NCBI GenBank assembly: GCA_964539305.1
Contig: CAZIIM010000006.1
Coordinates: 1 to 64,000, forward strand
Direction: 5' to 3'
Length of the DNA: 64,000 bases
DNA from: CAZNUM01 sp964539305
Lineage (GTDB): Bacteria > Fidelibacterota > Marinisomatia > Marinisomatales > TCS55
Every line of letters begins with the position of its first letter. The stretch's first letter is position 1. The notes below the pieces were generated by a model. The model worked only from the letters and a program-made list of their open reading frames with translations, was not told the origin of the DNA and did no database searches. The position numbers were made by a program, and so were the translations under genes. Of this stretch, positions 18,700-25,844 are shown in pieces.

Positions 18700-19080
18700 A
18701 TGGCAAAGAAACAACGTGGTTTTGCACAGAAAGTCGGCGGTAAAAAGGGAAAAGAAATTACCCAGGTGAAATTGGTCCGGAGTATTCAATCTCAAAAAAC
18801 CGGTCACTGGCGATTTAACGAACAAATGATCAGTGTCGAAAAAGGGGAGACGGTTGAAGCTGCTTTGAAACGGCTGGCAAAAGAAGCAACCGTATCGGAG
18901 ATGAATTCCATACCGGAAACACCTGCCGTAGAGGAACAGGTGGAGGAAGGGACTCCTCAAGCAGAGGCGACGGAGAAAGAGGAAGCGACACAGGACCAGG
19001 AAACGGACGGGGAGGATTCTTCGGAAGAGCAGGAGGTGAGTAGCGAAGAACCAGCAGCTTCCGAAGCGAAAGCGGAATAG
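18700..19080 (+). CDS. DUF4295-like basic protein with acidic tail
   Basis: This 126-residue protein has a strongly basic first half and a very acidic, disordered second half (from about residue 70: Glu-rich with Ser, Ala and Thr). The basic half begins MAKKQRGFAQKVGGKKGKE and contains KLVRSIQSQKTGHWRFNEQM. This recalls the Bacteroidota DUF4295 proteins (MAKK start, then K-x-V-K-S-P-K-T-G-x-Y-x-F-x-E). I recall those being assigned as ribosomal protein bL38, but that is from memory and the match is by eye only. The acidic extension is not part of that family. The site TTGGAG lies 8 bases before ATG. A tRNA-Ser follows 32 bases after the stop. Confidence 0.6.
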   Translation: MAKKQRGFAQKVGGKKGKEITQVKLVRSIQSQKTGHWRFNEQMISVEKGETVEAALKRLAKEATVSEMNSIPETPAVEEQVEEGTPQAEATEKEEATQDQETDGEDSSEEQEVSSEEPAASEAKAE

Positions 19081-19112
19081 CTTCAATTATTCTTTATTGA
19101 TTTGAATGATCT

Positions 19113-19200
19113 GGAGAGGTGGCCGAGCGGCTGAAGGCGCACGCTTGGAAAGCGTGTATAGGGTAACCCCCTATCCCGGGTTCGAATCCCGGTCTCTCCG
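19113..19200 (+). tRNA. tRNA-Ser (anticodon GGA)
   Basis: An 88-base class II tRNA. The acceptor GGAGAGG pairs with TCTCTCC (last pair G-U), the anticodon loop reads TTGGAAA with anticodon GGA, there is a long variable arm (TATAGGG...CCCTATC), and the T-arm is CCGGG-TTCGAAT-CCCGG. The discriminator is G and CCA is not encoded. Unlike the two other serine tRNAs in this window, it has no GIY-YIG gene attached. Confidence 0.96.
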
Positions 19201-19248
19201 CAACTTTTTTGCCTCCACTACCGTCATTCCAGCTTTTTAAAAGGATAG

Positions 19249-19254
19249 TATAAT
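19249..19254 (+). promoter_or_regulatory. Possible minus-10 box TATAAT
   Basis: A perfect TATAAT lies 31 bases before tRNA-Ser(TGA). The hexamer 17 bases further upstream (ATTCCA) matches TTGACA poorly. It would drive the tRNA and the attached GIY-YIG gene. Confidence 0.35.
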
Positions 19255-19285
19255 TCTGTTATGACGGTCATGGGACAGTGGGCAT

Positions 19286-19374
19286 GGAGGGGTGGCAGAG
19301 TCTGGCTGAATGCACCGGTCTTGAAAACCGGCAAGGGTTTACACCCTTCGGGGGTTCGAATCCCTCCCCCTCCG
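19286..19374 (+). tRNA. tRNA-Ser (anticodon TGA)
   Basis: An 89-base class II tRNA. The acceptor GGAGGGG pairs with CCCCTCC, the anticodon stem is CCGGT/ACCGG with TGA in the loop, there is a long variable arm (AAGGG...CCCTT), and the T-stem GGGGG pairs with CCCTC (one G-U). The discriminator is G and no CCA is encoded. The GIY-YIG start codon is only 7 bases downstream of the discriminator, and a degraded second copy of the tRNA 3' end lies at 19817-19833. Confidence 0.95.
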
Positions 19375-19380
19375 CATTTG

Positions 19381-19799
19381 ATGTGGAGCGTTTACATAAT
19401 TCGTAGTTCAATCGATGGTTTTATGTACTGTGGAATGAGTCAGGATATTCCTTCACGATTAAAGGCTCATAATAAAGGTAAAGTCCGTTCCAATAAAGCC
19501 CACCGTCCTTTCGAGCTGGTGTATTCTGAAACGGTAGGGGATCGGCTTTCAGCAAGGAAGCGGGNNNNNNNNNNNNNNNNNNNNNNNNNNNNNNNNNNNN
19601 NNNNNNNNNNNNNNNNNNNNNNNNNNNNNNNNNNNNNNNNNNNNNNNNNNNNNNNNNNNNNNNNTTCGAGCTGGTGTATTCTGAAACGGTAGGGGATCGG
19701 CTTTCAGCAAGGAAGCGGGGAAAGTATTTTAAATCGGTGTCTGGCCGCCCTTTTTTTAAACAAATGTTGAGCTTACACGGGGTTTCTCCGCCCGCCTGA
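19381..19799 (+). CDS. GIY-YIG endonuclease (URI/UvrC-type), copy 1, split by an artefactual gap
   Basis: This is a stand-alone GIY-YIG nuclease: MWSVYIIRSS (the GIY-like strand), then YCGMSQDIPSRLKAHN with the catalytic Arg, and later FELVYSETV with the metal-binding Glu and SARKR. The ORF is broken by 100 Ns, but the 55 bases before and after the Ns are identical. Removing one copy plus the Ns gives exactly 264 bp, the same 87 residues plus stop as copy 2 at 36069, and both end SPPA. The stop TGA lies inside a GC-rich palindrome. There is no Shine-Dalgarno, since the ATG sits 6 bases after the tRNA discriminator. Frames read upstream through the tRNA are spurious. Confidence 0.8.
19565..19664. 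other. Assembly gap (100 N) flanked by a 55-bp duplicate
   Basis: There are exactly 100 Ns. Bases 19510-19564 are repeated without change at 19665-19719. This is the picture of two contigs that overlap by 55 bases but were joined with a fixed-size spacer rather than merged. Confidence 0.95.
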
Positions 19800-19834
19800 C
19801 CAGCGGTCGAGCGGGGAATCCTTTCCCCTCCGCT
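19779..19834 (+). repeat. Palindrome and displaced tRNA-Ser 3' end; terminator-like hairpin
   Basis: The end of the GIY-YIG ORF runs into an imperfect inverted repeat (TCCGCCCGCC ... GGTCGAGCGGGG). It is followed at 19817 by GAATCC-TTT-CCCCTCCG, a decayed copy of the 3' end of the tRNA-Ser(TGA) just upstream. AGCGGGGAA/TTCC-CCGCT at 19810-19834 can also fold, with TTTTCTTT following at 19838-19846, so it may terminate the tRNA/GIY-YIG transcript before gltX. Confidence 0.6.
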
Positions 19835-19844
19835 GAGCTTTTCT

Positions 19845-19874
19845 TTGTAATTTCCGAACCATAATCTTCATAAT
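19845..19874 (+). promoter_or_regulatory. Possible gltX promoter
   Basis: TTGTAA (19845-19850) and CATAAT (19869-19874) are separated by 18 bases, immediately before gltX. The implied leader is only about 6 bases, and there is no Shine-Dalgarno before the ATG at 19887, so translation could be near-leaderless. It is weak and by eye only. Confidence 0.25.
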
Positions 19875-19886
19875 ATTCAATAATCC

Positions 19887-21314
19887 ATGCCCACTACTAC
19901 TGTAAAAGTACGTTTTGCACCCAGTCCAACCGGTGCCCTCCATCTGGGAGGCGCGCGCACAGCCCTGTTTAACTGGCTCTTTGCCCGAAACCAGGGAGGA
20001 AATTTCTTTCTGCGAATCGAGGATACGGATCAAGAACGCTCCCGGGAGAACTTTGTACGTCAAATATGTGATTCCCTGGAATGGCTCGGCCTGAAGTGGG
20101 ACGGCCCGATCTTTTACCAGTCCCAGCGCACGGACGTTTACCGGGCGAAAATAAAAGAGTTGTTGGATTCAGGGGCTGCCTACCGGTGTTTTTGTACCCC
20201 TGCCGTTTTGGAAGCCCAGCGTAAAGCAGGTCAATACGCCTATCCCGGAACCTGCCGGCATTTGACCCCGGATCAGTTGAAAGCGCATCTGAATCAGGGC
20301 CAGAGTTATGTGATCAGACTGAAAATCCCCGAGGGAGAAACAACCTTTCAGGATCAGATCTATGGAAAAATAACCGTCAAGCATCAGGAACTGGACGATT
20401 TTGTGATCGCCCGGTCCGATGGATCGCCCACCTATAATCTGGTTGTTGTTATCGATGACCATGACATGGGGATCACCCACGTTATCCGGGGCGATGATCA
20501 TTTGTCCAATACGCCCAAGCAGCTGCAGATCTACCGCGCTTTAGGGTATTCCCCGCCGGAATTCGCCCATTTACCCATGATTCTGGGTCCGGACAAACGC
20601 CGCTTGAGTAAACGCCACAACGCACCCGGCATTGAGGAATTTCGGCAACAGGGTTATTTACCGGAGGCCCTGTTAAATTACCTGGCGCTTCTGGGATGGA
20701 ATCCAGGGACCGACGAAGAATTGTTTTCGCTTCAGGATCTTGTGACCCGGTTTGACCTGACCCAGGTGCAGAAAAAAGGGGCTGTTTACGATGAAAAAAA
20801 ATTGCACTGGATCAGTGGTCAGCATATAAAACGTCAGCCCACCGATTTTTTATTCCAGCAAATCCGTGCCCTGTCACCAGATTGGGGTAAAGGGCATGAA
20901 ATTCCTTATCTTTTTTCCGTGATTGAATTATTAAAAGAACGGGCTAAAACCATACCCGAATTCACCCTTCAGTCTGATTACTTTTTTCACACCCCGGATG
21001 TTTATGAAGAAAAAGCCGCCCGGAAACATTGGGGAAGCGATGAGGTGAATCACTGGTTAGAGGAATATTTAAAGACATTAACCGCGGTCCCGATCTGGAA
21101 TCAGAACACACTGGAAACAGCGTTGCGGGAACTGGCTGAACGCCTGAAAATCTCCCCTGGAAAATTGATCCATCCCGTGAGGCTGGCCCTCACCGGTGTA
21201 TCTCGGGGACCTTCCCTGTTTGACATTATGACCCTCCTGGGGAGAGATTCCTGTCTGGAGCGCCTTGAAAAGGCCATGGAACGCTTACCGCTTACGAAGG
21301 AAGAATCCGAATGA
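19887..21314 (+). CDS. gltX: Glutamate--tRNA ligase
   Basis: A class I aminoacyl-tRNA synthetase of 475 residues, which attaches glutamate to tRNA-Glu. The HIGH-type motif is in SPTGALHLGGARTALF near residue 12, the FLRIEDTDQERS acidic segment follows, and the KMSKS equivalent is DKRRLSKRH near residue 237. The C-terminal part is the helical anticodon-binding domain. Length is normal. The stop overlaps the ATG of glnS by four bases (ATGA), so the two synthetases are translationally coupled. A matching tRNA-Glu(CTC) is encoded at 25552. Confidence 0.96.
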   Translation: MPTTTVKVRFAPSPTGALHLGGARTALFNWLFARNQGGNFFLRIEDTDQERSRENFVRQICDSLEWLGLKWDGPIFYQSQRTDVYRAKIKELLDSGAAYRCFCTPAVLEAQRKAGQYAYPGTCRHLTPDQLKAHLNQGQSYVIRLKIPEGETTFQDQIYGKITVKHQELDDFVIARSDGSPTYNLVVVIDDHDMGITHVIRGDDHLSNTPKQLQIYRALGYSPPEFAHLPMILGPDKRRLSKRHNAPGIEEFRQQGYLPEALLNYLALLGWNPGTDEELFSLQDLVTRFDLTQVQKKGAVYDEKKLHWISGQHIKRQPTDFLFQQIRALSPDWGKGHEIPYLFSVIELLKERAKTIPEFTLQSDYFFHTPDVYEEKAARKHWGSDEVNHWLEEYLKTLTAVPIWNQNTLETALRELAERLKISPGKLIHPVRLALTGVSRGPSLFDIMTLLGRDSCLERLEKAMERLPLTKEESE

Positions 21315-22996
21315 CTGAACCCCAACAGCCCCGGCATTTCATTCAGCGCATCATCGATGAAGACAATGCCAGTGGCAAATTCGATCGCCGTGTCCACACC
21401 CGCTTTCCACCTGAACCGAACGCCTATCTTCATATCGGTCATGCCAAAGCTATTATCCTCAATTACAGCCTGGCCCAGGAATATGGGGGACTGTTTAATC
21501 TCCGGTTTGATGATACCAATCCCATTAAGGAAGAGGCGGAATATGTTGAATCCATCATTGAAGATGTACGCTGGCTGGGGGCTGATTGGGGCGACCGCCT
21601 GTTTTTCGCTTCGGACTATTTTCAGCAGATGTACGATTATGCCATTGACCTGATTAAAAAGGGGAAAGCCTACGTATGCGATTTAACGGCAGAAGAGATT
21701 CGTCAAACGCGCGGCACCCTGACGGAACCGGGTACCGAGAGTCCCTACCGGAATCGGCCGATTGAAGAAAACCTGGATTTGTTTAAACGGATGAAGAAGG
21801 GGGAATTTCCTGACGGCAGCCGAACCCTGCGGGCCAAGATTGATATGGCCCATCCCAATCTGAATATGCGGGATCCGGTGATGTACCGAATTCTCCATGC
21901 TACCCATCACCGGACGGGGGATGAATGGTGCATTTACCCCATGTACGATTGGGCTCATGGACTGGAGGATTCAATCGAACGGATTACCCATTCCCTCTGT
22001 ACCCTGGAGTTTGAAGACCACCGGCCCCTGTATGACTGGTATTTGATACAACTGGGTGTTTATCGACCGCAGCAAATCGAGTTTGCAAGGTTAAATGTCA
22101 GTTATACAATCACTTCAAAACGTAGACTTAAAGAAATGGTTGATAAGGGGATTGTTTCGGGATATGATGATCCACGGTTGCCCACGCTTTCCGGGTTGCG
22201 GCGCCGGGGTTACACACCGGAAGCAATTCGTCATTTTACAGAGCGGGTAGGGATTGCCAAACGGGATAATACAGCCGAAATCGCCCTGTTGGAACACAGT
22301 CTGCGGGAGGTCCAGAACCGGCGGGCAAATCGGGTCATGGCTGTTTTAAATCCGCTGAAAGTTGTTATTGTCAATTATCCTGAAGACGAAGAGGAATGGC
22401 TGCCGGCGATTAATAATCCTGAAGATGAGTCGGCCGGTCAACGGGAAATCCCTTTTTCAAAGGTTATTTATATTGAACGGGAAGATTTTATGGAAGATCC
22501 GCCCAAGAAGTTTTTCCGTCTGGCACCGGGGCGGGAGGTGCGGTTACGGTACGCTTATTTCATTACCTGCCAGGAAGTGGTGAAAAATGCCAAAGGGGAG
22601 GTTGTAGAATTACGATGTACCTATGATCCTGAGACGAAAGGTGGATCTGCGCCCGACGGCAGGAAAGTGAAAGGAACGCTTCACTGGGTTTCGGCCAGAC
22701 ACGCCCTTGAAGCGGAAGTGCGTCTTTACGATCGTCTCTTTACTGTACCAGATCCGGGGAGTGAGCCGGATTTTATGGCGGTCGTAAATCCCGATTCCCT
22801 GAAGGTGCTTACTCATTGTCGTGTGGAGCCCTCCTTGAAAAATGCGCAGGCAGGAGACCATTTTCAGTTTGAACGGCTGGGTTACTTCTGTGTGGACCCT
22901 GATTCGACAGGTCATCACCTGGTTTTTAACCGGACGGTTCCCCTCAGGGACAGCTGGGCGAAAATTGAAAAACAGCATACCATGGGGAAAAAATAG
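21311..22996 (+). CDS. glnS: Glutamine--tRNA ligase
   Basis: A class I synthetase, 561 residues. It has the GlnRS/eukaryotic-type signature RFPPEPNAYLHIGHAKA (HIGH motif), FDDTNPIKEEAEYV, and a KMSKS-like loop ITSKRRLKEMV. The two C-terminal beta-barrel anticodon-binding domains are present (about residues 335-545). GlnRS is a eukaryote-derived enzyme in bacteria. Its presence means glutaminyl-tRNA can be made directly rather than only through the GatCAB amidotransferase. It is coupled to gltX by ATGA, and tRNA-Gln(CTG) is nearby at 25341. Confidence 0.96.
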   Translation: MTEPQQPRHFIQRIIDEDNASGKFDRRVHTRFPPEPNAYLHIGHAKAIILNYSLAQEYGGLFNLRFDDTNPIKEEAEYVESIIEDVRWLGADWGDRLFFASDYFQQMYDYAIDLIKKGKAYVCDLTAEEIRQTRGTLTEPGTESPYRNRPIEENLDLFKRMKKGEFPDGSRTLRAKIDMAHPNLNMRDPVMYRILHATHHRTGDEWCIYPMYDWAHGLEDSIERITHSLCTLEFEDHRPLYDWYLIQLGVYRPQQIEFARLNVSYTITSKRRLKEMVDKGIVSGYDDPRLPTLSGLRRRGYTPEAIRHFTERVGIAKRDNTAEIALLEHSLREVQNRRANRVMAVLNPLKVVIVNYPEDEEEWLPAINNPEDESAGQREIPFSKVIYIEREDFMEDPPKKFFRLAPGREVRLRYAYFITCQEVVKNAKGEVVELRCTYDPETKGGSAPDGRKVKGTLHWVSARHALEAEVRLYDRLFTVPDPGSEPDFMAVVNPDSLKVLTHCRVEPSLKNAQAGDHFQFERLGYFCVDPDSTGHHLVFNRTVPLRDSWAKIEKQHTMGKK

Positions 22997-23036
22997 CATT
23001 GTGAAAAGGTCAAAAAAGCGGGTAATTTGATTAATT

Positions 23037-24329
23037 ATGAAGCGCCTGATTCGGTCATTCCTCTTTTTTACCGTGCTGAGTTCCGGTTTGATTCTGGCCA
23101 AACCCGGCATTTACGTTTACGTAATTCCATTTGAAAATCTTCAGGACGATGAAGCCATTTCCTGGCTTTCCGATGCCTTTGTAGAGATGGTGAACGGTGA
23201 ATTGCGTGACCTGGACGATGTGATTCTAAAAGATAAGGAAGGTCTGGAAGCGGTGATGGCGAATCGTTCCCTGCTCTTGCAGCAGCGGCGCGGATCGAAA
23301 AATTTACTCGTCCTTGGAAAATACGAACGTGCTCTGAATAAAGTGACCGTATCGGTTCAGTTGGTGGATATCAATACCTGGGATGAACTGGATCGACGCA
23401 AAATTGCCGGGGATTACAATGATATAAAACAGTTGAACCGCTCCCTGACTGAAATGATCCGGACCATGCTGACACCCTATCTTCCGGAAAAGAAAGCAGG
23501 ACCTTATCCGGCCTTGAAAAAAGGGAAGGGAATGACCAAGCCACCGGCCTACGGCCAACGGGCGTTTAAGGTGGGAGAGTCCATAGATGTGGCCCTGGAT
23601 AAACTGGAAGAAAAAATGGATCTAACGATTGGAGCCAGAGGAGTGGTGGATACAACCGGTGTGCGAGAAAAAGACGGTGAATGGGTGCTGGATATTTCCA
23701 TGGAACCCTTCCATAAGGACAATCCTGAAAATACGGCCAATACCAATATCATGCTGAATGTCCTGAACAACCTGATGAGTCAGCCCTATCACGTTGAAAT
23801 TGAAAAACCAAAGTTTGAGTTTGATCCAGGCGACCGGAAAAAATTCAATGTGATATTGCCGGTTTCCTACTCGTTGAAAGGGAATATTATTAAGGATATG
23901 CTCAGTTCCCTGCCTTATTCGGGGCTGAAACAGGAGGGTTCACTCACCATTTTTTATTTCAACCGGGATAATTTCAATTTTCCTCCCTCTATTTCGGAGA
24001 AGATCAGCCGGGGGACATACCGGGCTGTTCCGGTGATTCAGTTCTTAAATCAATCCGGAGAACCCATCGCTGTTTTTGTAGATTCCCCCGACATGAATGC
24101 TTACGAGCGGGACAGCCAACGCCTGATTTATAAACCGTTTCATTTCTTTTCCCCCTTGATTGATTTTACCATTGGTGGTTGGTCCATGCAGGTTGCCCTG
24201 GAAACCGTAGAAATTCAGGCCCGTTACACCGTAACGATGGACATAGAAAAAGCGAGGGATATCAGTCGTGTCAGTTTGAAATTTATCCCTGAAGACGAAC
24301 TCCCGTCCTTCCTGAATCGTATTCTTTAA
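23037..24329 (+). CDS. Exported protein with TolB/FlgO-like N-terminal domain
   Basis: A signal peptide (residues 1-21, ending GLILAK) leads into YVIPFENLQDDEAISWLSDA, the opening of the TolB-N/FlgO/CsgG-like fold found in periplasmic proteins that build or sense envelope complexes. The fold continues to about residue 150 (LLVLGKYERALNKVTVSVQL). The rest (about 280 residues) is not recognised. It contains long beta-rich stretches such as GSLTIFYFNRDNFNFPPSI and FTIGGWSMQVALETVEIQ. It is probably periplasmic or attached to the outer membrane. A thioredoxin-like gene starts 16 bases after its stop. Confidence 0.65.
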   Translation: MKRLIRSFLFFTVLSSGLILAKPGIYVYVIPFENLQDDEAISWLSDAFVEMVNGELRDLDDVILKDKEGLEAVMANRSLLLQQRRGSKNLLVLGKYERALNKVTVSVQLVDINTWDELDRRKIAGDYNDIKQLNRSLTEMIRTMLTPYLPEKKAGPYPALKKGKGMTKPPAYGQRAFKVGESIDVALDKLEEKMDLTIGARGVVDTTGVREKDGEWVLDISMEPFHKDNPENTANTNIMLNVLNNLMSQPYHVEIEKPKFEFDPGDRKKFNVILPVSYSLKGNIIKDMLSSLPYSGLKQEGSLTIFYFNRDNFNFPPSISEKISRGTYRAVPVIQFLNQSGEPIAVFVDSPDMNAYERDSQRLIYKPFHFFSPLIDFTIGGWSMQVALETVEIQARYTVTMDIEKARDISRVSLKFIPEDELPSFLNRIL

Positions 24330-24344
24330 ATTCCCCTTCCAACG

Positions 24345-24659
24345 ATGAAAAATCTGACGCTTACGGTCCTGATTCAGACCGTTTTTCTTATGGCTCAAGT
24401 GAGTGGAACCGTACCTAACCTGAAGTTCAAGCTGAAGACAGGGAAACAGGTGCAGCTGGCAGATTTAACGAAACAGGGGCCCGTATTGATTGATTTTTGG
24501 GCTACCTGGTGCGCGCCCTGTAAAAAAGAAATGGTTTTTCTGGATCAGTTTCAGCGGACGTACGGTGACAGTGGATTGACGATCCTTACCATTAATCAGG
24601 ATTCACAGAAAAGCCTTTCCAGTGTTCGTTCCTATGTCCAGTATCATGTATGTGCGTGA
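24345..24659 (+). CDS. TlpA-like thioredoxin, truncated (probable gene remnant)
   Basis: The signal peptide (about residues 1-20) is followed by PNLKFKLKTGKQVQLADL and the active site FWATWCAPCKKEM, then LTILTINQDSQKSLSSVRSY, all characteristic of TlpA/ResA-type disulfide reductases. The frame stops at residue 104, before the cis-Pro and the C-terminal half of the fold, whereas the family is normally 150-190 residues. In the last 38 bases another frame takes over with an Omp28-like sequence. The catalytic CxxC is present but the fold is incomplete, so the product is unlikely to be active as it stands. Confidence 0.7.
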   Translation: MKNLTLTVLIQTVFLMAQVSGTVPNLKFKLKTGKQVQLADLTKQGPVLIDFWATWCAPCKKEMVFLDQFQRTYGDSGLTILTINQDSQKSLSSVRSYVQYHVCA

Positions 24660-25257
24660 AACCGTTGATTCCACCTGGTTGGATATTCGCTACCACGTCT
24701 GGTGGCCCGGAAGCGGGGACGATCCCATGTGCTGGGCCAATAAAGAAATGAATACGGCAAGGAACGATTACTACGGGAATAATTACACCCCTCATATGTT
24801 TACCAATGGTTCCGATTCCAAATCCAACTCTATTAACTGGACGCAAAAACCCCGCAATCTGGCCGGTTCCCTTTCTCCAATCAAAATTGTTTTAACCGGT
24901 TCCAGGACAGGGATGGAGGTTTCAACGACCGTTACAGTTACCAGTTTGCAGGATTTCAGCCATCGAAATCTGCGTTTATTTGTAGCGGCAGTCATGGATA
25001 CGGTTCAATATCCCGGGTCCTCCAATGGTCTGAGTGAACATCATAATGCCGTCATGGGAATGTTGACCCCCAATACGGGCCAGGTATTGACCCTGGATTC
25101 AGAATATCCTTTAGAGTACCATTTTGACTGGACGATCCTGGATTCCTGGCAGCAAGCCACCAGCTTTACCTGGGATGCGAAGGATTTACGACTTGTGGTC
25201 TGGATTCAGGATTATTCCAGTAAGGAAATATTGCAGACCCAGGACCTTTCCCTGTAA
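24622..25257 (+). CDS. Omp28-like protein missing its N-terminal thioredoxin half
   Basis: The frame overlaps the end of the TlpA-like ORF. Residues 10-60 (YVRETVDSTWLDIRYHVWWP, then CWANKEMNTARNDYYGN and YTPHMFTNGS) match the middle of Omp28-type surface proteins, which normally begin with a signal peptide and a CxxC-containing thioredoxin-like segment. The C-terminal 120 residues form the usual beta-sandwich (VSTTVTVTSL ... AVMDTVQYPG ... LRLVVWIQDYSSKEIL). No signal peptide is present on this ORF and the GTG start is poor. A deletion joining two neighbouring genes out of frame would explain both truncated partners. Confidence 0.65.
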   Translation: MFVPMSSIMYVRETVDSTWLDIRYHVWWPGSGDDPMCWANKEMNTARNDYYGNNYTPHMFTNGSDSKSNSINWTQKPRNLAGSLSPIKIVLTGSRTGMEVSTTVTVTSLQDFSHRNLRLFVAAVMDTVQYPGSSNGLSEHHNAVMGMLTPNTGQVLTLDSEYPLEYHFDWTILDSWQQATSFTWDAKDLRLVVWIQDYSSKEILQTQDLSL

Positions 25258-25264
25258 TAACTTT

Positions 25265-25292
25265 GGGCCACCGGTTTGAAAACCGTTGGTCC
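25265..25292. repeat. Inverted repeat after the Omp28-like ORF
   Basis: GGGCCACCGGTTT pairs with AAACCGTTGGTCC with one mismatch and one G-U. It starts 8 bases after the stop. No T-run follows, so it is a possible but unproven terminator or RNA-stabilising hairpin ahead of the tRNA cluster. Confidence 0.4.
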
Positions 25293-25340
25293 GGTTCTTG
25301 GATAGCCATTAAATTCCGGCCGCTTTTTCAAGCGGTTCAT

Positions 25341-25411
25341 TGGGGAGTCGTCTAACGGTAGGACAGCAGATTCTGGCTCTGCCGGTCGGGGTTCGAGTCC
25401 CTGCTCCCCAG
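25341..25411 (+). tRNA. tRNA-Gln (anticodon CTG)
   Basis: 71 bases. The acceptor TGGGGAG pairs with CTCCCCA, the anticodon stem is GCAGA/TCTGC with loop TTCTGGC (anticodon CTG), and the T-loop is TTCGAGT. The discriminator is G and no CCA is encoded. It is the first of three tRNAs in a row. Confidence 0.95.
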
Positions 25412-25417
25412 CAGTAT

Positions 25418-25491
25418 GCGCCCGTGGCTCAATTGGATAGAGCGCCTGGCTACGGACCAGGAGGTTGAGGGTTCGAGTCCTTCCGGGCGTA
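25418..25491 (+). tRNA. tRNA-Arg (anticodon ACG)
   Basis: 74 bases. The acceptor GCGCCCG pairs with CGGGCGT (first pair G-U), the anticodon stem is CCTGG/CCAGG with ACG, and the T-arm is GAGGGTTCGAGTCCTTC. Anticodon A34 needs conversion to inosine, which the tadA product at 35502 would perform. The discriminator is A and no CCA is encoded. It lies 6 bases after tRNA-Gln. Confidence 0.95.
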
Positions 25492-25551
25492 CTGAGGATG
25501 GATCCCCGGGATCGGTCCTTTTCATCCCTGAATGACTTTCAGGGGAAAGAT

Positions 25552-25623
25552 GGCCCGTTCGTCTAGCGGTTAGGACGCCGCCCTCTCAAGGCGGTAACAT
25601 GGGTTCGATTCCCGTACGGGCTA
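25552..25623 (+). tRNA. tRNA-Glu (anticodon CTC)
   Basis: 72 bases. The acceptor GGCCCGT pairs with ACGGGCT, the anticodon stem is CCGCC/GGCGG with CTC, and the T-arm is ATGGGTTCGATTCCCGT. The discriminator is A and no CCA is encoded. It is separated from tRNA-Arg by 60 bases containing a GGATCCCCGGGATCGGTCC-type imperfect palindrome. Confidence 0.95.
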
Positions 25624-25741
25624 CGACGATTCTGTCCCTTGATTCCACCTATTGGCGATCCGCTCCTTTTTACACCCATGTGATTTCCCCCACGACTTAA
25701 CTGGGGCGAAATGGCGTAATATTCCCATAGCATATTTACAT

Positions 25742-25771
25742 TTGCCTGACACGAAAGGCAGGGATTATATT
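25742..25771 (+). promoter_or_regulatory. Candidate promoter for the acidic outer-membrane-type protein
   Basis: TTGCCT (25742-25747) and TATATT (25766-25771) are spaced 18 bases apart, in the 221-base spacer after tRNA-Glu. The rest of that spacer shows no gene. The predicted leader is about 67 bases. Confidence 0.35.
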
Positions 25772-25821
25772 TAAGGCGGACAACGTACATTTTCGAGGTA
25801 AGTACAACATTCCATCCAGCA

Positions 25822-25835
25822 ACCCCTTCGGGGGT
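25822..25835 (+). promoter_or_regulatory. UUCG-capped hairpin just upstream of a start codon
   Basis: ACCCC-TTCG-GGGGT is a five-pair stem with the very stable UUCG tetraloop, ending 9 bases before the ATG at 25845. The only purine-rich block that could act as a ribosome binding site is in its 3' arm, so the hairpin may limit translation. Confidence 0.4.
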
Positions 25836-25844
25836 AAGAATTAA

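Noticed and set aside
19261..19380. N-terminal extension of GIY-YIG copy 1 read through the tRNA
   Set aside because: The reading frame passes through the whole tRNA-Ser; the translated tRNA is not protein. The same holds at 36015-36068.
24600..24660. Programmed frameshift joining TlpA-like and Omp28-like ORFs
   Set aside because: No slippery heptamer or stimulatory hairpin is seen, and the joined product would still lack half a thioredoxin fold; deletion or assembly error is simpler.
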